From: Sipunculus nudus
Lineage: Eukaryota > Annelida > Sipuncula > Golfingiida > Sipunculidae
Direction of reading: 5' to 3'
Assembly (NCBI GenBank): GCA_026874595.1
Contig: CM049322.1
Span: 43,150,840 to 43,214,839 of the forward strand
Length of the DNA: 64,000 nt
Of this stretch, positions 47,567 through 58,842 are shown one piece after another (position 1 is the stretch's first letter; every line of letters starts with the position of its first letter). The notes below the pieces were generated by a model. That model was not told where the DNA came from. It saw only the letters and a program-made list of their open reading frames with translations, and ran no database searches. A program made the position numbers and the translations under genes.

Positions 47567-47960
47567 CATTGTGACCAGTAGTAGAGAAAACTGTCTTCTA
47601 ATGGCCATCCATCTTATTGCAACGACATCGCTGTATGGTAATGTTAACATCTGGCTGTGAGTGAGGGATTAACGCCAACGAATAAATGTGAATGAACACT
47701 GATCGATTTTTTTATCAGTCACATATTTTTTTCTTTTGCAGAAAGGTGTAGGCACATATAACGGTCAGGAATCTGTATCTAGAGGATGTGGAAATCCATT
47801 TGTCCCAAATGGCGATTGTGTTGCTGGAGAAATCAACCAGGACGGAGTCTCCGGAAGTATGGTTTGCTGTGACGGCAATAACTGTAATACTGCTGGAACT
47901 ATGAAAGTACCATCAGTCATTTTGTCTTGCGTGCTTCTGGCTCAGATGGTTTTGTTCTAA
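44235..47960 (+). CDS. Ly6/uPAR-type three-finger protein gene 2 (three exons, intact)
   Basis: Exons 44235-44283, 46199-46305 and 47742-47960 (donors GTGAGA and GTAGGT, acceptors TGTTGTAG and CTTTTGCAG; phases 1 and 0) join to an uninterrupted 124-residue protein. Residues 1-19 are a signal peptide (MKLVQSATLIVFFVATVKA). The mature part starts near ATECYTC (Cys 23 and 26) and has ten cysteines ending MVCCDGNNCN, the three-finger Ly6/uPAR pattern. The last 17 residues (VPSVILSCVLLAQMVLF) are hydrophobic, as in GPI-anchor signals, with Asn/Thr/Ala/Gly just before. It is therefore likely an outer-leaflet protein; its ligand cannot be told. It is a paralogue of gene 1 (exon 2 one codon shorter), and the module was duplicated about 24 kb apart. 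A start in good context, intact splice sites and a conserved upstream module make it the best host gene here. Confidence 0.88.
45601..45740. repeat. (AAT)n/(ATT)n inverted microsatellite
   Basis: About 20 AAT units followed after a 16-base spacer by about 20 ATT units, in intron 1 of gene 2; it could fold into one long AT hairpin. Confidence 0.92.
46796..47143 (-). mobile_element. tRNA-derived SINE in intron 2 of gene 2
   Basis: The minus strand begins GGCTGCTGTGGCTCAGGGGC (A-box at 47124-47136) and has GGTTCAAACCT (B-box at 47083-47093), the two internal pol III promoter parts, 31 bases apart. A body of about 250 bases follows (GTATCAATAACAAACGAGTG, then ...GCACTCTGTGAATG), ending AT-rich. 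The head is not a functional tRNA because it continues into the body without a proper acceptor stem. Confidence 0.72.
47513..47564. repeat. (TA)n microsatellite
   Basis: About 26 TA repeats, 180 bases before exon 3 of gene 2. Confidence 0.95.
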
Positions 47961-48849
47961 TATTCTAGTGTACACTGTGCAGTAGTGTATGGTTCCGGGG
48001 TGATATGCTGATCAATACTGTAAACCCTCGATAATATAACGCCCGATTCATATGCTTATTTCGCCAACCGTCCAAACGTGGCATCCTTCTATTTATTTAA
48101 GTCGGGGTCTTTATTAAAATTTTTGATTTTGTGATATATTTTTTATATGTACTGCTATTAATAAAATGTTCGAAGAGACAACAAAATTCACATTCTATCC
48201 TATGTTTATCAGGCCGGCATAATATACATGTTTTAGTAGAATAAACGATAATTTATTATGCAGGATTTACATGATCACCTTCTATATGCATTGTATTTAG
48301 ACTAGGTTTAACCGTTTATTGTTATAGATTCAAGCATCATAAAGCATTACAGAGCATCAAATGTCTGTTGATAAGTTCCTTCATGCTAATTTATATGCAA
48401 ATTTATGCACTGCTTGCAGATTTTGGTAATAAAATTTAAAATTGTAAACAAGCTTTCTTGTGCGACGTTATTGGTATTAATGCATGCTACATTAAAGACC
48501 GAGAGATGTATTTCACAGTAAATGTATGATTGGCACATTTTTTCTATCCGCGTCCATTTTATCAGCGTTATATCGTCTGTCATACCTATCATAAGTGTTC
48601 TGTTCATTGTCTCGCTATATGTATGTGTAAGGATGTCACTGTAATGGAAGTTAGGTTCAAAGCCAATACCTGACTGATTGATTGTAAGCCTTAGTGACAT
48701 TGTAAAAAAATATTTTAATTCTTCTCCAGATATACAGTGTGGTTCTTGATATTGGATAACTGCCACCCTAACATCTGAATAAGCTCTCTTATGTCAGAGG
48801 GGCAAACGCCGCTTCGTCTTGTTAATTAATGGTGAATCGTAGGGGTAAG

Positions 48850-49419
48850 ATATAATAGCTACCAACCACACTCGTTAACTCACGATGATTAACCCACTGC
48901 TATTTCCTATATCACAGTGGGTCGACCCCAGGCTCAGCCCCGATCCTTGATTAAAAAGCCACTCCACTTGGTGCCTGATCGAGACAGATTGTGTCCTCTA
49001 GCATACCGTCGAAGAAAGGGCAGCGACCTTGTGGATATGTCTGCTTCTCACAAGGCGGTACTTATTCGAGTCATTATGACATACTAAGTAGCTGAACCTT
49101 AATCGACCTAAAGGAAAACCTATTGCTAGTACCCGCCGTGACTGTATAACTCCTAAAGTATCATGTTTAACCCTGGGACAGGCAATATAATGTTTCGGCT
49201 TATTAATAACGTTGGGACAGACCTGATGACCATTGGGATATAAACGAGATTGTTGTATTGTTATATTTTATGTTTTGGGGGGATAGGCCTCAAGGGGATG
49301 TACCTATTTCTGGATATAAAGGTAGGACTGAGTATGGCTGTAATTGAACAGATAAACAAATGCTCATATCCCCTTAAATATTGATTATCCGACGTATAAA
49401 GGTATCATAATAGTAAAAA

Positions 49420-49420
<1 letters not shown>
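48850..49420. other. Arm A-specific intergenic DNA
   Basis: No gene recognised; not present in arm B. Confidence 0.45.

Positions 49421-49422
<2 letters not shown>

Positions 49423-49460
<38 letters not shown>
49423..49460. repeat. (TA)n microsatellite
   Basis: About 19 TA repeats. Confidence 0.95.
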
Positions 49461-49462
<2 letters not shown>

Positions 49463-49743
49463 AAAACTACAATGACTTAATCACATCCTGCATGAAAAAT
49501 AACATGCGCGCTAACAAATAGCGTGAGTCCATACTAGGGCCCCTTGTCTCAATACTAAGTTAGCATTAACTGCCATCGGTGGTCTCACTCAAACAACCTT
49601 TGTAGATTTATAGGGTTTTTCTTTTTCTCGCTGGGTTACTGGTAAGTTACGCGGATTAAATATTTATTTTCCGCTCTAATTTTCAGGAACGTCTCAATTA
49701 GGTACGCGCTCCAATGGCTTTTCTGCACTTCTAATGTTTGTTT

Positions 49744-49785
49744 TCTAGCAACAGTAGCCAGGATAATACTACAGTCAGATCAATA
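49744..49785 (+). promoter_or_regulatory. Decayed copy of the Ly6 upstream module
   Basis: TCTAGCAACAGTAGCCAGG starts at 49744. Exactly 32 bases on, where CACGTG is expected, the sequence is CAGATC. No first exon can be recognised downstream, so this is a relic of a further Ly6 copy. Confidence 0.5.
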
Positions 49786-50969
49786 TAGTTTTTTTATCTG
49801 CTGGATTATTTGTAAGTTACAGAGAGTAAGGGTTTAACCGCCGCCCCTGACGTGCAGAAACAAGACACATGCACTATAAAGGCGAAAAGTATACATGTAC
49901 GTGCATATTAAATCCAATTGTACTTGATACATAATATAAAGATTGATTTAATAGAGGCATTTCAGGTGTCATCTTGTTAAAGAATATTTCTGTTTTGTAT
50001 CCCACCCTGTCTGGATCAGAAGACATTTATCAGGGAGTTTCCATAGTCTGCCTGGGATTGACCCTCTGCTTATCAAAATCCTGTATCCGCCTTTAGATAT
50101 TCCATTTAACGAGCGCATTGTTATGTCATCGTGTAGGCAGTTCCATTAAATGGTGAGGATAGTACTATTGTCCTCAATCTAAAATTAATAATCTATGCTT
50201 CGAAATTTCTCAAACAGTTAAAGATGTTATTTTTTTTTATATTCTAAAAAATACGAACATTAGGCATGGCCCCATGCAAAGTTTACATTATATTAGAAAA
50301 GGAAGGGGTAATTAACCGCTGGAAAGATTATTAAGTGTGAATATCCGGCAGCGGTAACAGCAATGGCAACGGCGACCACAACGAAAATGCGTATGGGTGT
50401 ACACATGAATGCGGAAATTTTTTAATCGGCGCCAAATAATACTTTTTTATCACGAATGACTTCCAGGATGACGATATTCTTCTAAATGCTGCGTTAGCCC
50501 TAAATTCCTGTGCCGACAAGCTGAAGAAGTAATGGGATATACTGGATCCATTTTTTTATCAAATACGAAGACCAACAAAAAATAAATCCGACTTCATTTC
50601 ATTCACATAATGTAATTTATTTATTTAGAGTCAAAGCTATTCCGGTATTTTTAACGTATAACTAGACAATAGTTGCGTATATTACCTTTCACACTTATTT
50701 TTATATATAATTTATATATTTTATATATAATTTTGCATATTCTTGACAACTCAATGGTCAGGAAACTATAATTATGGGATATGGTACCCTTCCATGATAG
50801 CAGTGACATCATTTATATGTGTGGTGGCGTACGATCATGTCCGGCAACGGCAAAAAATCGCTTGTACAGCGATTAACCGATTTACAAAAAGGACACAAAC
50901 TAGGGAGAAAGGATCTTCATATTCAGTTCTTGCGTTCCTATGACTTTTCAGAGCATGTAATGTTTTTTG

Positions 50970-51012
50970 TCTTGCAACAATAGCTAGGAGACTGCTTCAG
51001 TCACGTGCATTT
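50970..51012 (+). promoter_or_regulatory. Upstream module of Ly6 copy 3 (X-box-like + E-box)
   Basis: TCTTGCAACAATAGCTAGG at 50970 and CACGTG at 51002-51007; the ATG is 81 bases after the E-box. Confidence 0.58.
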
Positions 51013-51087
51013 ACCAAAACAGCTTGGCGGATCCGGCATTTATCTTATTTCTGTTATATGTTACTGCGACTAAAGCGTAACATTAAT

Positions 51088-51136
51088 ATGAAGCTGGTGA
51101 AAAATGGCATCACGCTCCTGCTTTTTGTTGCAACAG
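51088..51136 (+). CDS. Orphan first exon of Ly6-type copy 3 (partial gene)
   Basis: ATG plus 48 bases encode a signal peptide (MKLVKNGITLLLFVAT) and end in phase 1 at CAACAG|GTTAAC, the same length and phase as exon 1 of gene 2. No exon 2 (ECYTC...) or exon 3 (KGVGTYNG...) is seen on the plus strand downstream within this window. Arm A turns into satellite-like sequence and then the inverted-repeat centre. It is probably a gene fragment left by the rearrangement, although a capped transcript could still start here. Confidence 0.55.
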
Positions 51137-51419
51137 GTTAACATGTAAAAAGATGGATAAACCGTTGGTATCTTATATGTGATATATTATTAAAAATGCA
51201 TATTTTTTTGTTCCCGTTTATATAATTTGTAATTTTTAATTTTTAATTCGATTACCGTGTTTTACCAAATGAACGCCCCCTCTTGCTCTCTGACCCTGGA
51301 ATTAATAGTTTTATATACACTGATATGACATTGATTACTCTTTGAGAGAAAGGCTGTGCTTATAACACAACCAATTATCTTCCGCCCCTGAATACTTTTT
51401 ATCCTCCTTCAGCAAGGCA

Positions 51420-52220
51420 AGTGAAAAAAAGTCGAGACCGAGACCCTCCGAGATTAGGGAACACAGACCATGTCCAGGAATTGAAACCATAGGCTCGAAG
51501 ACCATAGCCAAGACCTAGACCATGGGGTCGGAGACAGCCTGCACAGTCGAGTGTTAAAATTCTCGGCTCTCACCGCTGGCGTCCCGGTTTTGCAATGAGA
51601 GTGGCCCGTCCAACTTTTTTTTTCCGGTCATCCGATTCCTTCCACCTCTTCAAACAACCGAAGGCCATGACCCAAGCAATGGAGAGTGTCACGTGTTAGT
51701 TATCACAACTAGCTGTACAATCCATTCAAATAAATGAAGATAATTAAAGACCGTGACAAACCCAAAGCAATGGTATATGAGTTCATGCCCGAGACTGAGA
51801 TGATGTAATTTGAGACCCTGTCCAAGACCTAGATGTTGTGTTCGGAGACCATGACCAAGAACAGGTTCTTGGGTTCCAAAGCCCGTGATCAAACTCAAGA
51901 TCAATGGTTCCATTATCGTCACCGAGATAAGGGGTCGGAGACCGTGACCTAGACGGATATAATGGGTCGTCGGCCGTGGCAAAGACCGAGACCATTGGGT
52001 TGAATATCGTGCCCAAGAACACCGAAACGCGAAAGAGACCATGGAGTCTTATATAGTAACCTAGACCGAGAACAGGGGGTTCGGGGCGATAAACACAACC
52101 ATGGGTCGGGATTGTGACAAAGACCTAGACCATGAGCTAGATTGACACCATTGAATCGCCGATCGGTTCAAAGACCATGAACAAAGGTGGGGGATTGGGG
52201 CTCGAAACACGAACGAGAAC
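51420..52220. repeat. Degenerate satellite of GGTCGGAGACCGTGACCAAGACC-like phrases
   Basis: Short phrases such as AGACCATGACCAAGA, CCTAGACCATGG and GGGTCGGAGACC recur irregularly. The mirror image is at 61270-61930. Open frames on either strand follow the repeat and are not genes. Confidence 0.75.
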
Positions 52221-52760
52221 ATGGGGGAGGAGATCGTGACAAGGACCGACATTAATGGGTCGGACAAAGTAACCAAGACCGACATCAATGGGTCGGACAC
52301 AGTAACCAAGACCTATATCAATGGGTCGGACACAGTAACCAAGACCGACATCAATGGGTCGGACACAGTAACCAAGACTGACATCAATGGGTCGGACACA
52401 GTAACCCAGACCGACATCAATGGGTCGGACACAGTAACCAAGACTGACATCAATTGGTCGGACACAGTAACCAAGACCGACATCAATGGGTCGGACACAG
52501 TAACCAAGACCGACATTAATGGGTCGGACAAAGTAACCAAGACCGACATCAATGGGTCGGACACAGTAACCAAGACCGACATCAATGGGTCAGACACAGT
52601 AACCAAGACCGACATCAATGGGTCGGACACAGTAACCAAGACTGACATCAATGGGTCGGGCACAATAACCAAGACCGACATCAATGGGTCAGACACAGTA
52701 ACAAAGACCGACATCAATGGGTTGTACACCGTGACTAAGACAGACACCATGCGGTCAGTA
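52221..52760. repeat. 33 bp minisatellite, 15 units
   Basis: The unit GACATCAATGGGTCGGACAC plus AGTAACCAAGACC repeats about 15 times with few changes. Because 33 is a multiple of three, it stays open on both strands (plus: DINGSDTVTKT; minus: MSVLVTVSDPL). Units 1 and 9 share the same ACATTAATGGGTCGGACAAAG variant, hinting at an eight-unit duplication. It is absent from arm B. Confidence 0.93.
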
Positions 52761-52766
52761 TCGTGA

Positions 52767-53739
52767 CCTTGACCTCAGTGACGAAAAAGGGTAAGTGGCT
52801 GAACACTGCGCACACTCACAAGAGTACGACTGTGCTGTTTATGGTTTATGGGCGTCACAATCTGACCGCTACAATGACCCGCCGCTTCTATATGCACAAG
52901 CGGAGTTGGTAGAAAATCGTAGTGACGACGGTAATGCAGTCCGTTCACATATATTTGATAATATTGTTTTTGTGCGGATAACATTATTTTAACCATATGC
53001 ATGTGAAATACAAGGAAAATATGATTCCTTGATATACAAGGAATGTTTAAGCTTTACTGGTGAGGCAGGTAGAACCGGCCGTCTCATTTCAGGAAAAGAG
53101 AGAAAAGATTCATTTCGAGGATAACGAAGTCTGACGGGTGACAAGGCTGTATTATGTTTCCTATATAAAAACTAAAGGAGTCCAGAAGTCTTGGTCTATT
53201 TAGTACAATTTTAAAAATAACTTTTAATATTAACCTTTTACCCTGAGAGTTTGTTGTTTCTGCGGTAGAATTAATCCAAGAAAAAATCATGGGTTATCTA
53301 TCTTATTTTCTCACAATCCCGGTCTGAATGCAGTGAAGCAGAACTTAACCCTTGTTTAAGGCCAACTGGCATAATGGCTAGAGCCAACCGGAGCAAGACA
53401 AACCAAACAGCAGTCGATATTAAGCCGTAGCCCCGGGCATATGAATAAATAGCAGCAGGTGATTCGAAGTGGAACACCGGAGAAGACTGGCAGCGTCGAT
53501 CATTATACACTCTCTAAATACTATCTTAACCTTTCTGAACATTTTGGTTGTTTGTTTTCACACAAGGGGGCTCTGGATTTTCCTCGCCTTTGTTTCCAAC
53601 ACAGGTATACTATTAGCTTCCCAGCGTGTGGATCTTCTTTAGCAAACACTCAATTTCAGTATTCTCAACACGTGATTCCACTTTAGGAAAACACCAAGCC
53701 TATGCCAATTAAGCATTAAAAGTGTGTCAATTTAAGTGC

Positions 53740-53740
<1 letters not shown>
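52767..53740. other. Arm A flank, no gene
   Basis: No gene. About 53365-53460 is a copy of the dispersed repeat at 32290-32400. From 53505 on the sequence pairs with arm B. Confidence 0.5.

Positions 53741-53742
<2 letters not shown>

Positions 53743-53793
<51 letters not shown>
53743..53793. repeat. (TA)n microsatellite
   Basis: About 25 TA repeats; the mirror tract is at 61003-61039. Confidence 0.95.
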
Positions 53794-53798
<5 letters not shown>

Positions 53799-54000
53799 TA
53801 CATTTTTGTTTGCGAGGATTCCGAATTCAGGATATTCGCGAAAGGAAAATTATAATGGAAATAAAACCTTCTAAAACAAGAAACCCCATCTGAACTGGTG
53901 AACATCGTTTATCTATATTGTAGCCCCCTAAGCAGCTCCGTACCTTATGTATATCTATGTGCATGTGATCTTGCAAAGATTGAATACAGATTGTTAAATT

Positions 54001-54078
54001 TTCAGCTACCCCTGTAGCCTTTGTCACAGCATTTACGGATAGTCACTCGCTGTGACGAAGGCTACAGGGGTAGCTGAA
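54001..54078. repeat. 30 bp inverted repeat with 18-base loop
   Basis: TTCAGCTACCCCTGTAGCCT at 54001 continues to 54030 and pairs with 54049-54078 with one mismatch. (TA)n and (AAT)n follow immediately at 54079-54127. A related, longer inverted repeat is at 60251-60523. Confidence 0.85.
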
Positions 54079-54084
54079 TATATA

Positions 54085-54128
<44 letters not shown>

Positions 54129-54353
54129 TGTAGGGGGAACTCTTATTGACACCCGTTTCAGATATCATCGTGTAATCCTGGTTGCCCGACGCGTGTTCTC
54201 ATGTCCGTTTTATAACTCCACAGTGGCCTGTGTGAAAATAAAACGACTCGTCTTAAACACGATGTGTATCAATAAAAGTTGCTGTTATTGTGAAAGAGAT
54301 TAAGTAAACCATATGTCACAATTCAAATTTAGATTTTATAAACTTTTGCAATA

Positions 54354-54354
<1 letters not shown>

Positions 54355-54406
<52 letters not shown>
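54355..54406. repeat. (CT)n microsatellite
   Basis: About 24 CT repeats; the flanking 54206-54900 shows no gene. Confidence 0.95.
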
Positions 54407-54408
<2 letters not shown>

Positions 54409-54900
54409 CACTCTGTAAAATTCCGTAGCATCTAAGCTGCAACTACTATTCTGCATTCTTTCTTCTGTTAACAAAAGCAGCGCTGGAGTTATTTTCACAG
54501 AAAACAACATGTGTAATGATGAAAAGGTTGTATAGCCATAATCTTTGATAACCATATCGCTATCGTACTTGGTATCGTAAGAAGAAAATAACGGATAAAA
54601 TACACTTTGGACCTGGCATTATTGTAGCCCCCTTCTCACCTGACACTAAAGGTCATCATTAAATAAGAGAAGCGATATTTTGACGTATCAATCCCATGTG
54701 TATTGTATACCAATCCACACGTATATATTCTGAGAAAGCCTACTTATTCTTTATTTAGCCATTGCTCAGCTTAGCAGGTGTGTGTTTTAGTAGCACCTAG
54801 GTATTGCGGATGTCGAATGAATCAACGCAAGTTGTAACGTACATACCTTTATTGACGACACACACGCTTATCACGCACGTCGTGCATAGGGTGTAAACGG

Positions 54901-55206
54901 TGTAAAGTACGAACGTGGTGAAAAGCATAGGGCGATCGCAGGGCAGTCAACAAATCAGGGCATATCGTAGGTCCAGATATAATGTAGCGAATATGATACT
55001 CTACAGTCCATAGTCTTTATTCAAGCATGGTGACAATACAAAATACAGGACGTGCGCAATAACCGACCCGACTACCTAACACGCAACCTAGTGGCATGTG
55101 TTTTCCACTTTAAATTACGCAACACTAACATTTGAAGGCTGTGCTCTGAACACTAAATATAAACAAAAACACGAGATTTACTGACATACGGCCTGTGTCA
55201 GTAACA
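54901..55206 (-). repeat. 3' LTR of the BEL/Pao element
   Basis: Matches 58843-59130 with small indels. An AATAAA (minus strand) lies near 55016. The outer boundary is uncertain and could lie further left, near 54780. Confidence 0.7.
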
Positions 55207-55520
55207 CTTCCCCTCTCCACTGAGGAGTCTAAAAATTTATCCTTGTAGTAAACACCCACTAATAGTACAAACTTCGTAGTTGGTTTTACAAGACGTGACG
55301 CCCGAGTACGATTTTTTGCACTACGTACCAAACCATCCCGTCACAATTTTGTTGCTTCAACTATATCTAACCACCATGATTACCGTGGAGGTGTCTCGTC
55401 AATGATCAACACAAGATCGCCTGGGTTAATATTTCTCGTCGGTTTTAACCATTTTTGTCGAAGTTGTAGTTCAGATAAATATTCTTTCAGCCACCTCTTC
55501 CAGAATAGACTGGTGAGGTG

Positions 55521-56300
55521 CTATACGTGACGCCAGCGGCGCCGATAGATGTCGTTCTCATGTGTTGCACACCATGTGTATGCATAATTACCATGCATCA
55601 GCAATAAGTGATTAGGGGTGAGGGGGCTTTCGTCATGAATGTCATCACTACACTTTGTCAATGGCCTACTATTTACTACATTCTCTGCCGCACAAAATAC
55701 CGTATTTAAGACATCATCAGTGAGTCGTACGTTGGGAATCTGAATGGCAACTAACACCTTTCGGATTTTCCGTATCATGCGTTCCCAAAGACCACCGTGA
55801 TGGGATGCGTGTGGTGGGTTAAATTCCCACTCTATATTTCGTCTACGTTCCGCTATAACTACCTTGATACGGTCAATCTGTCGAAAACTACGGATTAATT
55901 CCTCATTTGCACCGACAAAATTTGTACCATTTTCTGAACATATCAATTTTGGAAAACCACCTCGGGCTACGAAACGTATCAGTCCGCTGATGAACGAATC
56001 TGTATCCATAGCAGATAGCATTTCCATGTGATCCGCTCTAGTGCTGACACAGGTAAACACACATCCATAGCGTTTTAGCCGAGAACGGCCCTGTGTGACA
56101 TAAAACGGTCCAAACAAATCAACTCCTGCGTAAGTGAAGGGACGCGAGGACGGACTATACATCTTTCTGGTGGTAAATTAGCCATGCGCTGATTACACGG
56201 GCTTGAATATAATCTCCTACAAATGACACAATTTTGTCTAATTTTCTTTATCAAGGAACGAGCATGGACAATCCAATATCTTTGGCGAATCTGACTTAGA
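55521..56300 (-). pseudogene. BEL/Pao integrase region
   Basis: A zinc-binding Cys pair (CVICRR) is read near 56230 in a different frame. The core domain follows: YAGVDLFGPF (first catalytic Asp), ICSENGTNFVG where the second catalytic Asp of the usual SDNGTNF is Glu, and HHGGLWERMIR (catalytic Glu). The C-terminal part continues to SPLTPNHLLLMHG. The frame is broken near 56160. This region would insert element DNA into the host genome; the changed acidic residue and the break argue it is dead. Confidence 0.85.
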
Positions 56301-57038
56301 ACCCATTATGTTACCAGATGTGTATTACTATGAATTTCAAGACATATCATTTCACTGACCCTGTGCTGTCTAGGAAGTACTACAGGCCGTTTTGCTGAAT
56401 CAAATATTGCTGCATGTTTCAGTCGACCACAGACGACCAGCAGGACAACGTTTGGCTATATTGCTTGACCGGGGAACATGTCCCGATGTGACAATGTGCG
56501 AAATTTCGTTCGCGTAATTTGTTATCTGTACATGTTTCATAATCAGAGATTCAGCATTTTTCATTTCCAGCACTGTGATGTTACCTGTGTATGTCTGTGA
56601 ATTTCAAGTACGAAATAAACGACATAGCCAGCAAAGGGCTTTCTTCATTTTATAATAACTTGAGTAGTGGTTTAACAGAGCGTCCACAGGGTGTAATGCT
56701 GGCACGTCTGGCGCAACTGCATTAACACAGGTCACACTGCGGACACACGTATGCGGCAAGCACATATCATCATCATTCAGAGAGACACTCTTTTGATCCT
56801 CCTTAGGCCAATCACACGTGTATCTTGACAAGAACTGAGGACACAAGTCGGGCATTTCAGACAAATTTCAGCCCCGAGAAAGTATATCTGCTGGATTGTT
56901 GTGAGAAGAAACGTAATGACACTGATCTGGTATGCTTAATCCCCTAATTGTTGCGACACGATGTGCTACAAACACTTTGAACCGTTTGTTATCACTTCTG
57001 ATATAAGCCAGTACAATATTGCTATCTGTCCAGAATGT

Positions 57039-57335
57039 TTATGGGGGACAGATTATACTTAGGGCCGAAGTAATGAGGTTGTCTAACTTGACTGCAATAA
57101 CCGCGGCTACAAGTTCGAGACGTGGTATAGGGATGGACCGAAGTGTTGCCACACGTCCTTTTATAGCGACAAGTGACATATTAATTTTGCTATCTGGCCG
57201 AATGACACGTAGATAACTACCCGCTTGATATCCCGCTAAAGTTGCGTCACAAAACTGATGCAACTCGGCAACTCCACATTCAAACCCTTCAGGAATGAGA
57301 CACCCGGGGAAATGCAACTGTTCTAAATCCTGCAA
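57039..57335 (-). pseudogene. BEL/Pao RNase H region
   Basis: LHQFCDATLAGYQAGSYLRV and RSIPIPRLELVAAVIAVKL match the RNase H domain that follows RT in BEL/Pao pol (FCDAS and IPRLEL motifs). The open frame is bounded by frame changes on both sides. Degraded pol-like sequence lies between it and the integrase (56300-57039). Confidence 0.78.
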
Positions 57336-57599
57336 GGAAGAGCGTCATGTTCGCCATCTGTTCCCGAGGACGTCAGGCACAGCATCATCCAACCTAATCC
57401 CAGCCAAGTCGCTTCCTGAAGATCATTTTACCTTTTAACACGATTGGAGAGATTTGACCTGGGGAATCATACATTGAAGAAATTTTGTCTATATGATTCT
57501 TCGTGTAACCCGCGTCAGATCGTCAGTTTTGTTTAGGAAATAATGGAATGTTTCATCTGTGACTTGCAATTTCATGCCTAAAGTTTTGCTCTCAGAGTT

Positions 57600-58840
57600 A
57601 ATTAAAAGAGTTTTTCACTTCCGTTGCACGTTCGATAAGAGGAACCTGGGCCAATAATTCTGCATTATTAATGGAAAATTTTGTAAGCTTAAATCCGCCA
57701 CAAACAATGATGTTCTTTGTATCGCGAACAACCCGTAGCACGTCATTTAGGTCTTGTACCGATTTTAGCAGATCGTCTATATAAAAGTATTATAAACCTG
57801 TCTTTAATGATATTATTATCAGACAAATCGGCTACAGTTTGTCGAAGCGCATACGTACTACTACTGGCGCACCATATTCCGCCAAACAAATGAAACAAAT
57901 GAGATGTCATGCGAAATTCGATCAATTAACCTTGATCACATTTGCAAGTCGGATCATATAGGAATCGCAACGCATTTCGATCCCTATGAGATACACGGAC
58001 TTGAAGATACATGCTCTCAATATCGGCCATAATACCAAACTGGATTTCTCTGAATTTCAGTAACACATTGATATACTTATTTGTTAGATCTGGACCTTTC
58101 AGACACTGATTGTTAAGGCTAATTCCACGAAACTTTGCAGCACAGTCAAACACTATGCCACCCTTTCCTGGTTTAGCTTCCGAAAACACATGGTGATGTG
58201 GAAGGTACCAGACTGAGCCGCAGTCATTTACCTGTAATTCCGAATCAGGAACTACCTCAGCATAACCATTTGTAATCATGTTTCTTACATTTTCATCATA
58301 GATATTCATCAAACCTGCTTTATTCAACCGTTTGAAGTGGCTTTCTAATCTACCCATAGCTATACACCTATTATTGGGCAAAGAAGGGCGCCCCTGTTTC
58401 CAGGGTATAGGTAATGAATAATGTCCATCAAAATCAGATTAGACTGCCACAAGTCAATCACCTTTTTGTCTACAATAGAATGAGACATCTCATCCAATTC
58501 ATTAATATTCCATAGATTTTCAACTCTTTGCTCTAACGTTATTCTATAACAATCAACAAAGGGGACAGTAGATTCAGTGACATCAGCCACAGGGCCATTT
58601 AGAGTCCAACCAAAAACACCGCGGGTAGCATATGGGTTACCTTTGCAAGTCGGATCACACCTGACTTCTAATGGTCACAACAAATGCGCTTGATTCATAC
58701 CTCTGAGTAATTCTACACATTCACCTTTTGTTACCTTAGAGATTGGCACATCTGCCAAATACGGGTAACGAGAAACATCAATTTCAACATCAGGGTAACG
58801 GGTACGCACTGAATCTACAACATATACATTTGTAAGCTCA
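57600..58840 (-). pseudogene. BEL/Pao protease-linker and reverse transcriptase region
   Basis: 58600-58840 reads RTRYPDVEIDVSRYPYLADV and GNPYATRGVFGWTLNGPVA around an in-frame TGA. 57926-58590 gives LWNINEL, then VWYLPHHHVF, GIVFDCAAKFRGISLNNQ, GPDLTNKY and the motif A Asp in IMADIESMYLQVRV. After a break near 57930, FRMTSHLFHLFGGIW follows. The catalytic box FYIDDLLKSV lies near 57780 in another frame. At least one stop and several shifts make it inactive. Confidence 0.85.
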
Positions 58841-58842
58841 TC

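Larger units (their letters stand above)
47600..54205 (+). repeat. Large inverted duplication, arm A
   Basis: Pairs in inverted, collinear order with arm B (60000-64000). Anchors: 47742-47960 with 63664-63882; 48010-48200 with 63400-63550; 49990-50100 with 63240-63320; 50340-50520 with 62860-63040; 51002 with 62354; 51420-52060 with 61270-61930; 53500-53690 with 61090-61260; 53795-53960 with 60835-61000; 54001-54078 with 60341-60429; 54130-54205 with 60025-60105. Arm A has about 1.75 kb (48240-49980) and 1.45 kb (52060-53505) that arm B lacks. Confidence 0.85.

Noticed and set aside
52221-52766. 181-codon repetitive protein (DINGSDTVTKT)n
   Set aside because: A 33 bp repeat keeps both strands open; there is no promoter, splice or secretion signal, and the repeat is absent from the mirror arm.
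54780-54900. Extension of the BEL/Pao 3' LTR further left
   Set aside because: The partner LTR does not contain this sequence, so it cannot be told from flanking DNA; only the shared part is annotated.
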